Shown here: piece by piece, positions 33,863-41,062 of the stretch
Numbering within the stretch: the stretch's first letter is position 1
Layout of the letters: each line of letters begins with the position of its first letter
Source of the DNA: JAAGZL01 sp964628835
GTDB lineage: Bacteria > Pseudomonadota > Gammaproteobacteria > Chromatiales > Chromatiaceae
Direction of reading: 5' to 3'
DNA: 53,149 bases
Assembly: GCA_964628835.1 (NCBI GenBank)
Contig: CAZVME010000015.1
Span: 1-53,149, forward strand
Notes under the pieces: model-generated
What the model saw: the letters and a program-made list of their open reading frames with translations, nothing else
What the model was told of the DNA's origin: nothing
Database searches by the model: none
Program-made: the position numbers and the translations under genes

Positions 33863-35428
33863 ATGTCGATGAGGATTGGGATCCCGAAGGAAGTTCACCG
33901 CAACGAAAAGCGAGTTGCCGCAACCCCGGAGAATGTTGAATGGCTCAGGAAGCTCGGCTTTGAGGTCGTGGTGGAGGCCGGGGCGGGTGCTGCTGCTAAT
34001 TTTCTGGATGATGCCTACAGGGAAGAGGGTGCGGAGGTTGTAGAAACGGCCAAGGAGATATGGGAGCAGGCGGATATCGTACTCAAGGTACGGGCCCCCG
34101 AGCCGCATCCCACGCTGGGGGTGCATGAGGCCGATCTGCTGCGCGCAGGACAGACCCTGATCAGCTTTATCTGGCCAGCTCAAAACCAGGAGCTGCTAGA
34201 GAAACTATCCCAGAGCAAGGCCACCGCCCTGGCTATGGACAGTGTGCCGCGAATCTCCAGAGCCCAGAAGCTGGACGCACTCAGCTCCATGGCAAATATT
34301 GCCGGCTACCGTGCGGTCATTGAGGCGGCAGCCAATTTTGGTCGTTTCTTCACCGGGCAAATTACCGCTGCTGGCAAGGTGCCACCGGCGAAATTTCTGA
34401 TTATCGGCGCCGGTGTGGCCGGTCTCGCCGCCGTGGGTGCTGCAGGCAGTATGGGCGCAATAGTGCGCTCCTTCGATACCCGGCCCGAGGTCAAAGAACA
34501 GGTGGAGAGTATGGGGGCGGAGTTTCTGCTCCTGGATTTTGAGGAAGAGGGCAGCGGTAGCGGCGGTTACGCCAAGACCATGAGCCCGGAGTTTATCAAG
34601 GCGGAGATGGACCTGTTCGCCCGCCAGGCCATGGAGGTGGATGTCATCATAACCACCGCTCTGATCCCTGGTAAACCGGCGCCAGAACTGATCACCGAGG
34701 GCATGGTGGAGTCCATGCGCGAAGGTAGTGTGATCGTGGATCTGGCCGCTGAGCAGGGTGGTAACTGCGCCCTCACCGAGGCGGACCAGGTGGTGGTCAA
34801 ACATGGCGTCACCATCATCGGCTATACCAACCTGCCCTCCCGCATGGCAGCGCAATCCAGCCAACTGTATGGAACCAATCTGCGCCATCTGCTCACCGAA
34901 CTGTGCCCGGAGAAGGCTGGTCAGATCGATGTAAATATGGAGGATGAGGTAATCCGTGGCGCCACCGTGGTGAAGGAAGGTGAGATCACCTGGCCGCCAC
35001 CTGCACCCAAACTGCAGGCGGCCCCACCTGCACAGAAACTGGCTACGGCTGCTCCACCACTGGTGGAACAGGAGGAGAAAAAGAGTTCTGGGCTTGGTGG
35101 CATGCTGTTATTAGCCGTGGCTGCGGTGGCCCTATATGGGCTGGGCAAGGTGGCGCCAGTAGAGTTTCTATCTCACTTCACTGTGTTCGTTCTATCCTGT
35201 TTTGTCGGTTACATGGTGATCTGGAACGTAACCCCGGCCCTGCACACCCCACTAATGAGTGTCACCAACGCCATCAGCGGCATCATTGTTATCGGAGCCC
35301 TGCTCCAGATCTCCAGCTCCAGTTGGATTGTGGTGCTGCTGGCTGCGGTGGCGATTTTGATCGCTACCATCAATGTGTTTGGTGGCTTTTTTGTAACTCA
35401 GCGCATGCTACGTATGTTCCGTAAGTAG
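33863..35428 (+). CDS. pntA: NAD(P) transhydrogenase subunit alpha
   Basis: With PntB forms the membrane-bound, proton-driven transhydrogenase that moves hydride from NADH to NADP. 521 residues (510 in E. coli). The soluble dI domain (1-380) has RIGIPKEVHRNEKRVAATP and the NAD-binding LIIGAGVAGLAAVGAAGSMGA. A Pro/Ala/Lys-rich linker (about 385-415) leads to dIIa with four hydrophobic helices (GGMLLLAVAAVALYGLG; FTVFVLSCFVGYMVIW; AISGIIVIGALL; IVVLLAAVAILIATINVFGG). pntB starts 10 bases after. Its place in this island suggests it supplies NADPH for the reductive-TCA enzymes. Confidence 0.97.
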   Translation: MSMRIGIPKEVHRNEKRVAATPENVEWLRKLGFEVVVEAGAGAAANFLDDAYREEGAEVVETAKEIWEQADIVLKVRAPEPHPTLGVHEADLLRAGQTLISFIWPAQNQELLEKLSQSKATALAMDSVPRISRAQKLDALSSMANIAGYRAVIEAAANFGRFFTGQITAAGKVPPAKFLIIGAGVAGLAAVGAAGSMGAIVRSFDTRPEVKEQVESMGAEFLLLDFEEEGSGSGGYAKTMSPEFIKAEMDLFARQAMEVDVIITTALIPGKPAPELITEGMVESMREGSVIVDLAAEQGGNCALTEADQVVVKHGVTIIGYTNLPSRMAAQSSQLYGTNLRHLLTELCPEKAGQIDVNMEDEVIRGATVVKEGEITWPPPAPKLQAAPPAQKLATAAPPLVEQEEKKSSGLGGMLLLAVAAVALYGLGKVAPVEFLSHFTVFVLSCFVGYMVIWNVTPALHTPLMSVTNAISGIIVIGALLQISSSSWIVVLLAAVAILIATINVFGGFFVTQRMLRMFRK

Positions 35429-35438
35429 GGGGGGTGAT

Positions 35439-36833
35439 ATGACTGAAGGCCTGCTTACAACCGCATACATCGCCGCTAGCGTTCTGTTTATTCTTGCCCT
35501 GGGTGGCCTGAGCAACCAGGAGACCGCAAGGCGAGGAAATATCTACGGTATCCTGGGTATGGCTATCGCCCTGATTGCCACCATTGCCGGGGCCCAGGTG
35601 ACCAGCTACGGCATTCTGGCCGTGTGCATGGTCATAGGTGCTGCCATCGGCATCATGGTCGCGGCCCGGGTACAGATGACTGCCATGCCCGAACTGGTTG
35701 CCATCCTGCACAGTTTTGTAGGGTTGGCGGCGGTACTGGTGGGTTTTGCCAGCTACCTGGATCCGGAGTCACACTTTAAGGGGACCGAGAAGACCATCCA
35801 TGACGTGGAGATCTATCTGGGGGTGTTGATCGGCGCGGTAACATTTACCGGTTCGGTCATCGCTTTTGGCAAACTCAGCGCCAGGATTACCAGCAAGCCA
35901 CTATACCTGCCAGCAAGACACTGGCTGAATATTGCCTTGGGGCTGATCTGTATCTGGCTGGGTGTGGGTTTTGTGGGTGCTGAGAGTATGGGCGGTGGTC
36001 TGCTTCCATTGATTGTCATGACCCTGATCGCCTTCATCTTTGGCGTGCATATGGTGATGGCTATCGGTGGTGCCGATATGCCGGTGGTGATCTCTATGCT
36101 CAACAGCTATTCCGGCTGGGCTGCTGCGGCCACAGGTTTTATGCTATCTAACGATCTATTGATTGTGGTCGGCGCCCTGGTGGGCAGTAGTGGCGCCATT
36201 CTCTCTTACATCATGTGTACTGCCATGAACCGCAGCTTTCTCGCTGTTATCGCGGGTGGTTTCGGAACAGGTGGCGGCGCCACTGCCGCCGAGAGTGACG
36301 AGGAGCAGGGTGAGGTTGTGCCGGTCTCAGCCGAAGAGGTTGGTCTGCTGCTCAAGGATTGCAAAGAGGTGGTAATTGTCCCAGGCTATGGCATGGCGGT
36401 GGCCCAGGCGCAGCATATTGTCTATGACATTACCAAGAAGTTGCGGGACAAGGGGATCAAGGTGCGTTTTGCCATCCATCCGGTGGCAGGCCGTATGCCC
36501 GGTCACATGAACGTACTGCTGGCTGAGGCCAAGGTTCCCTATGACATCGTCCTGGAGATGGATGAAATCAATGAAGATTTTCCGCAGACTGGAGCGGTGC
36601 TGGTGATTGGCGCCAACGATATCGTGAATCCCTCGGCCCAGACCGATCCCAACAGCCCCATCGCCGGTATGCCGGTACTTGAGGTATGGAATTCTAAGAC
36701 CGTTGTGGTGATGAAGCGCAGTATGGCTACAGGCTATGCAGGGGTACAGAACCCGTTGTTCTTCAAGGAAAATACACGCATGCTGTTTGGAGATGCCAAG
36801 GCCAGTGTAGACGGGATTTTGGCAACGATTTAA
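35439..36833 (+). CDS. pntB: NAD(P) transhydrogenase subunit beta
   Basis: 464 residues (462 in E. coli). The N-terminal dIIb part holds eight or nine membrane helices (LLTTAYIAASVLFILALGGL; GILGMAIALIATIAGA and onward) with MPELVAILHSFVGLAAVLVG. The C-terminal dIII domain (about 290-464) binds NADP through VIVPGYGMAVAQAQH and GRMPGHMNVLLAEA, and ends with the usual KASVDGILAT. The GGTGATATG ribosome-binding region lies between pntA and pntB. A hairpin follows the gene. Confidence 0.97.
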   Translation: MTEGLLTTAYIAASVLFILALGGLSNQETARRGNIYGILGMAIALIATIAGAQVTSYGILAVCMVIGAAIGIMVAARVQMTAMPELVAILHSFVGLAAVLVGFASYLDPESHFKGTEKTIHDVEIYLGVLIGAVTFTGSVIAFGKLSARITSKPLYLPARHWLNIALGLICIWLGVGFVGAESMGGGLLPLIVMTLIAFIFGVHMVMAIGGADMPVVISMLNSYSGWAAAATGFMLSNDLLIVVGALVGSSGAILSYIMCTAMNRSFLAVIAGGFGTGGGATAAESDEEQGEVVPVSAEEVGLLLKDCKEVVIVPGYGMAVAQAQHIVYDITKKLRDKGIKVRFAIHPVAGRMPGHMNVLLAEAKVPYDIVLEMDEINEDFPQTGAVLVIGANDIVNPSAQTDPNSPIAGMPVLEVWNSKTVVVMKRSMATGYAGVQNPLFFKENTRMLFGDAKASVDGILATI

Positions 36834-36862
36834 ACGGTATCTTTACATGGAGATGTATTGAA

Positions 36863-36883
36863 GGCCGCTGCGGTGTAGCGGCC
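36863..36883 (+). terminator. Hairpin after pntB
   Basis: GGCCGCT-GCGGTGT-AGCGGCC, 30 bases after the pntB stop. It is followed by TTGGCCGG rather than a T run, so termination is probably partial. The remaining 185 bases up to the ferredoxin gene show no confident promoter. Confidence 0.5.
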
Positions 36884-37067
36884 TTGGCCGGACATGTGTT
36901 GACTCGATAGACCAGGGTGGATCTGACCGAATTTTGCAACCCATAAGTAACAATAGGCCAAGGGGTAAGAACTTTTTATTATTCCTAGCCTGTGGTCATT
37001 TAATACTATGCATAGATCCATAAGTACTTAACCATGTATTTAAGCAGTAAGCAGAGGTGAAAGAATT

Positions 37068-37391
37068 ATGCCAAGACCAGAGAAGCACGTTTTTGTTTGT
37101 ACTCAATCCCGGCCACCAGGCCATCCGCGTGGATCCTGTACAGAGAAGGGCGCGGGTGATGTAATGGGAGAGTTTGGACAGCAGTTTGAACAAAAAGGAC
37201 TCTGGGGGAAATATCTCCTGACCAGCACCGGTTGTATCGGGGCCTGTGATTCAGGTCCGGTTGTGTTGGTCTATCCCGAGGGCATTATGTACGGGGGTGT
37301 TACCAAGGCTGATGTGGCGGCGATTATCGATGAGCATCTGCTTGGAGATAAACCCGTTGAGCGCCTCAAGGTATCACCAGAGGTTTGGTAA
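37068..37391 (+). CDS. Thioredoxin-like [2Fe-2S] ferredoxin (Shethna FeSI type)
   Basis: 107 residues with the cluster ligands of the thioredoxin-like ferredoxins: a cysteine in VFVCTQSRPPGHPRGSC, 12 residues, a second cysteine, then CIGACDSG near residue 56. The segment TQSRPPGHPRGSC, and the overall length and ending, are very close to what I remember of the Azotobacter vinelandii Shethna [2Fe-2S] protein I. It is a cytoplasmic one-electron carrier. It lies 136 bases before korA and is probably co-regulated with it, so it may donate electrons to, or protect, the 2-oxoacid:ferredoxin oxidoreductase. Its potential and partner cannot be deduced. Confidence 0.9.
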   Translation: MPRPEKHVFVCTQSRPPGHPRGSCTEKGAGDVMGEFGQQFEQKGLWGKYLLTSTGCIGACDSGPVVLVYPEGIMYGGVTKADVAAIIDEHLLGDKPVERLKVSPEVW

Positions 37392-37527
37392 CTATGCAGA
37401 TGTAGGTGAACTCTGCCGACTGTGTTGTAGTGTTCGGTAGGGTTTTGAATTAATCAATATTTTGAAATTCCGGTAGTAACGGCCATATGGCAGCTGTCCG
37501 GGTGTACTAAATAGTTAGGGGAATCCC

Positions 37528-39246
37528 ATGACGGAAAAGAACGATCTGATCATAAGAATTGCTGGTGAGGGCGGTGAGGGCATCGTTTCCACGGGTGATT
37601 TTATTTCGGCAGCCTGTGCCCGTGCCGGTCTGGAGATCTACACCTTCAAGACCTTTCCGGCTGAGATTAAGGGTGGCTACTGTCTGTACCAGCTGCGCAC
37701 CAGCGCAGAGCGGATTTATAACCAGGGCGATACATTTGATGTATTTGTTGCCTACAATGGTGAGGCCTACGAGCTCAACAAACATCTGCTGAAGCCAGGT
37801 ACTGCCTTTGTATACGATGGCCCGGGCGGTGATTTTGAGCCGGAGATTCCAGAGGGTGTGACTGCGTATGCTATCCCCATGTCCAAGACCGCCAAGGCGC
37901 TGGGTTCCTATCGCTCCAAGAACATGGTGGCCTTGGGCGCTCTGTCGGTGCTGTTCAACATTCCAGAAAACACCCTGATCGAGGTGCTGACCGACAAGTT
38001 CAAGCCCAAAGGTGAGGATATCCTGGAGTTCAACCTCAAGGCCTTTGCAGAGGGCAAGACGTTGGCGGCCGAGCATGAGAAGACCGACAGCTATCGTGTG
38101 GCCAATGCCACAGAACCCAAGGATGTGATCCTGATCGCCGGTAACGAGGCGGTAGGAATGGGAGCCATACTTGGCAAGCTGGATTTCTTTTCCGCCTATC
38201 CGCTGACCCCAGCTACCGAAGTGGCCAAGTATGTGGCCAAGCAGATCCCTAAGACTGGCGGAACCCTGATTCAGGCCGAGGATGAGATTGCTTCTATCTC
38301 CCAGGTGATGGGTGCTTCCTATGCCGGCAAGCGTTCCATGACCGCCACCTCTGGTCCAGGTCTGGCGCTGATGAGTGAGATGATCGGCATGAGTACCATG
38401 GCCGAGCTGCCTGCTTTGATCGTGGACGTGCAGCGTGGCGGACCATCCACCGGCCTGCCCACCAAGCATGAGCAGTCAGATCTGTTTCTGGCCATCCATG
38501 GTGGCCATGGTGACTCCCCGCGTATTGTGCTGTCGGTAGAGGATGTGAACGACTGCGTCAACATGACGGTGGCGGCCCTGAATATGACCGAGAAGTACCA
38601 GGCACCGGTGGTCATGCTGTCTGACGGCTCCCTGGCCTTCTCCACCCAGACCATTCCAACACCTGATCCCTCCAGCTTTGAAATAGTGGAGCGTACCCGT
38701 TGGGACGGCGAGGGCGAGTATATGCGCTATCGCAAGACCGATAACCTGATCTCGCCCATGGTGGATCCAGGTACCCCGGGTGGTGAGCACGTGGCTGCCA
38801 GTCTGGAACACTCCGAGACCGGCGCACCCATGTACACCCCTGAGAATCACGAGGCCAACGCTTATAAGCGGTTCAACAAGATCAAGGCGATCATCGACGA
38901 GTACCCACCGGCCGAGATTGACGGCAACGATGGTGATGCGGATATAGGCATCATCGCCTGGGGCAGTACCATCGGTGTGGTGCGTGAGGCGGTGGCCCGC
39001 CTCGTGGCTGAGGGCAAGAAGGTCAAGGCTCTGTATCCCAAGCTGATGTATCCGATGCCGGTGGATCAGTATGAGGCCTTTGCCGCCAACTGTAAGCAGA
39101 TCCTGGTACCAGAGGTTAATTACCAGGGCCAGCTATCCCATTTCATTCGGGCTGAGACCTCCATCAAGCCCATCCCATATACCATCTGCGGCGGTCTTCC
39201 ATTCACCCCCGCTATGATTGTCGACAAGGTTAAGGAGATCAGCTAA
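37528..39246 (+). CDS. korA: 2-oxoacid:ferredoxin oxidoreductase, fused gamma-alpha subunit (2-oxoglutarate synthase)
   Basis: 572 residues. Residues 1-190 are the gamma domain (IRIAGEGGEGIVSTGDFIS; FPAEIKGGYCLYQLRTS), fused to the alpha domain (from about 195: LIAGNEAVGMGAILG; FFSAYPLTPATEVAKY; MTATSGPGLALMSEM; DVQRGGPSTGLPTKHEQSD). With KorB it carries out reductive carboxylation of succinyl-CoA to 2-oxoglutarate with reduced ferredoxin, a key reaction of the reductive TCA cycle; a different 2-oxoacid is possible. The start follows TAGGGG. The stop overlaps the korB start by one base (TAATG), so translation is coupled. Confidence 0.93.
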   Translation: MTEKNDLIIRIAGEGGEGIVSTGDFISAACARAGLEIYTFKTFPAEIKGGYCLYQLRTSAERIYNQGDTFDVFVAYNGEAYELNKHLLKPGTAFVYDGPGGDFEPEIPEGVTAYAIPMSKTAKALGSYRSKNMVALGALSVLFNIPENTLIEVLTDKFKPKGEDILEFNLKAFAEGKTLAAEHEKTDSYRVANATEPKDVILIAGNEAVGMGAILGKLDFFSAYPLTPATEVAKYVAKQIPKTGGTLIQAEDEIASISQVMGASYAGKRSMTATSGPGLALMSEMIGMSTMAELPALIVDVQRGGPSTGLPTKHEQSDLFLAIHGGHGDSPRIVLSVEDVNDCVNMTVAALNMTEKYQAPVVMLSDGSLAFSTQTIPTPDPSSFEIVERTRWDGEGEYMRYRKTDNLISPMVDPGTPGGEHVAASLEHSETGAPMYTPENHEANAYKRFNKIKAIIDEYPPAEIDGNDGDADIGIIAWGSTIGVVREAVARLVAEGKKVKALYPKLMYPMPVDQYEAFAANCKQILVPEVNYQGQLSHFIRAETSIKPIPYTICGGLPFTPAMIVDKVKEIS

Positions 39247-40121
39247 TGGTTGCAGCACTTTTGAACAAGGTTGAAATGAAACCTAAGGAGTACAAGTCTG
39301 AGATCAAGCCGGTCTGGTGTCCGGGTTGTGGCCATCACGGTGTGCTGGCTAGCGTCTATCGCGCCATCTCTGAGCTGGGCATTGCGCCGTCAGATTTCAT
39401 TAACATATCCGGTATCGGCTGCTCTTCACGCCTGCCGTACTTCGTGAAGTCGTACAAGATGCACACCCTGCACGGTCGTGCAGGCGCGGTTGCCACCGGC
39501 ACCCAGCTGGCCCGCCCTGATCTGCCGGTTGTGATTACCGGTGGTGATGGTGACGGTTTCTCCATTGGTGGCGGCCACATGCCGCACATGGCGCGTAAGA
39601 ACGTCAATATGAGCTACGTGCTGATGGACAACGGTATCTACGGTCTTACCAAGGGGCAGGTGTCGCCTACCTCTCGTCGTGAGATGAAGGCCTACACAAC
39701 GCCATATGGTGGTGTGGAAGAGCCCATGGACCCGATCATGTACATGCTCACTTACGGCGCCACCTACGTGGCCCAGGCCTTCGCCGGTAATCCCAAGATG
39801 TGTGCCGCCCTGATCAAGGGCGCCATTGAGCACAAGGGCTTTGCCTATGTGAATATCTTCTCCCAGTGCCCCACCTTCAATAAGATCGATACTGCCAAGT
39901 TCTACCGCGGTATCGTGGAAGAGGTGCCAGAGGATCACGATCTGTCCGATATCGAGGCGGCGATGCATCTTGCCAATCGTCCGGAAGGTAAGGCCCCTGT
40001 GGGTCTGATCTACAAGACGGAGCGTGAGACCCTGGATGAGGCCATGGCTGGTCTGGTGCGGAAGGTAGGTGGTAAGCCAGACTACGATCTGGGCAAGATC
40101 ATAGACGAAAACCGTCCCTGA
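39246..40121 (+). CDS. korB: 2-oxoacid:ferredoxin oxidoreductase, beta subunit
   Basis: 291 residues. Carries thiamine pyrophosphate and one [4Fe-4S] cluster: VWCPGCGHHGVLAS gives the CxxC pair, GIGCSSRLPYF a third cysteine, and GGDGDGFSIGGGHMPH with the downstream Asn of MDNGIYGLTKGQ the TPP-Mg site. It has no additional ferredoxin domain, so an external ferredoxin is needed, and one is encoded just upstream. Two-subunit KorAB enzymes of this form are used both in oxidative and reductive TCA cycles; the neighbouring fumarate reductase and DsrL-like oxidoreductase favour the reductive direction here. Confidence 0.93.
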   Translation: MVAALLNKVEMKPKEYKSEIKPVWCPGCGHHGVLASVYRAISELGIAPSDFINISGIGCSSRLPYFVKSYKMHTLHGRAGAVATGTQLARPDLPVVITGGDGDGFSIGGGHMPHMARKNVNMSYVLMDNGIYGLTKGQVSPTSRREMKAYTTPYGGVEEPMDPIMYMLTYGATYVAQAFAGNPKMCAALIKGAIEHKGFAYVNIFSQCPTFNKIDTAKFYRGIVEEVPEDHDLSDIEAAMHLANRPEGKAPVGLIYKTERETLDEAMAGLVRKVGGKPDYDLGKIIDENRP

Positions 40122-40126
40122 TTACT

Positions 40127-40771
40127 ATGGATGACCAACTGGAGCGTTTTGAGGATCGTGAGAGCCTCCTGAGCGCCAGAGGGAAGGATGGGGCCCTGGT
40201 CGATGCAGATATTTCGTTTCTGGATCTGCACGGCCTGGACCTCTCCGGACTGGACCTCTCGAGCGCTCTCCTTACGGGGAGCGATCTGAGAGGTGCCAAC
40301 CTTGAGGGTTGCAAGTTGGATTCAGCCTTTGCCCAGGATGCAGAGATGGATGGGGCCTGCTTTCGGGGTGTTAGTTTCAGGGGTGGCGTGTTCCAGCGTA
40401 TCTCACTCTCTGGGGTGGATTTCAGTGGCTCTGATCTGTCCGAGACCAAGATTTACCTGTGTAATCTGCAGGACACGCGCTTTTCCAAGGTGAATCTGGT
40501 TGAGGCCGAGATGCTGGGCTGCGATCTAAGTCGGTCCCAGCTTGAATTCAGCAATCTGCAGGGTGTGATTATGCGAGAGTCCGAGTTGGACGGTGCGGAA
40601 TTCAATTCGTGTAACCTGCGCAATGTGGATCTACGAAAAACAACCCTACACTCAGCAAAGTTTGAGTCGGTTACGGTGGAAGGCGCCATTTTTTATGGCA
40701 AACCACCCTGGGAAGGCGCGAGTCTGGATGTGGACTGGGAGACCATCACCCTCTCCTTTGATGGAGAGTGA
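40127..40771 (+). CDS. Pentapeptide-repeat protein
   Basis: 214 residues dominated by pentapeptide repeats A(D/N)LxX, for example LDLSGLDLSSALLTGSDL, RGANLEGCKLDSAF and NLVEAEMLGCDLSRS, which form a right-handed quadrilateral beta helix with about eight coils. No signal peptide or membrane segment. It begins five bases after korB and should be translated from the same transcript. Function unknown; pentapeptide proteins can mimic DNA or act as scaffolds, but nothing in the sequence chooses. Its conserved position after korB would be worth testing. Confidence 0.85.
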   Translation: MDDQLERFEDRESLLSARGKDGALVDADISFLDLHGLDLSGLDLSSALLTGSDLRGANLEGCKLDSAFAQDAEMDGACFRGVSFRGGVFQRISLSGVDFSGSDLSETKIYLCNLQDTRFSKVNLVEAEMLGCDLSRSQLEFSNLQGVIMRESELDGAEFNSCNLRNVDLRKTTLHSAKFESVTVEGAIFYGKPPWEGASLDVDWETITLSFDGE

Positions 40772-40998
40772 TTCTGCGCCTTAGTTATTGAATTTTTTGA
40801 TAAATTATTATATTAATCAATTCAAATAAATCCCCTATAGCATTTTCTTATAAGGCGATTAGATATAAGAGTTTGACTGTGTCGCCTGGAATCAGTTCAC
40901 TTACTGGCTCTGAGCGATTCTTCTCCCGAGCATTTTTTTTGCCGGAGGGGCTGTAAAAAGGTTAATTAATTTATTAATATCTACTAACATATCTTAAA

Positions 40999-41026
40999 TT
41001 TTGGCAGGACCCTGCTTTTTGGCAGG
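40999..41026 (+). repeat. Direct 10-bp repeat upstream of the DsrL-like gene
   Basis: TTTTGGCAGG occurs at 40999-41008 and again at 41017-41026, start-to-start 18 bases, ending 36 bases before the ATG. The pair brackets GCAGG-AC-CCTGC, a small inverted repeat. It sits in a 291-base very AT-rich intergenic region (40772-41062) that presumably carries the promoter. It may be an activator site or a leader RNA element. Confidence 0.5.
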
Positions 41027-41062
41027 TGTGTGAGTCTCTATAAAGAACCTGGAGTGGAAAAA

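Noticed and set aside
40809..40845. FNR-like box TTGAT...ATCAA upstream of the DsrL-like gene
   Set aside because: The half-sites are 14 bases apart instead of 4, and the region is so AT-rich that such matches are expected.
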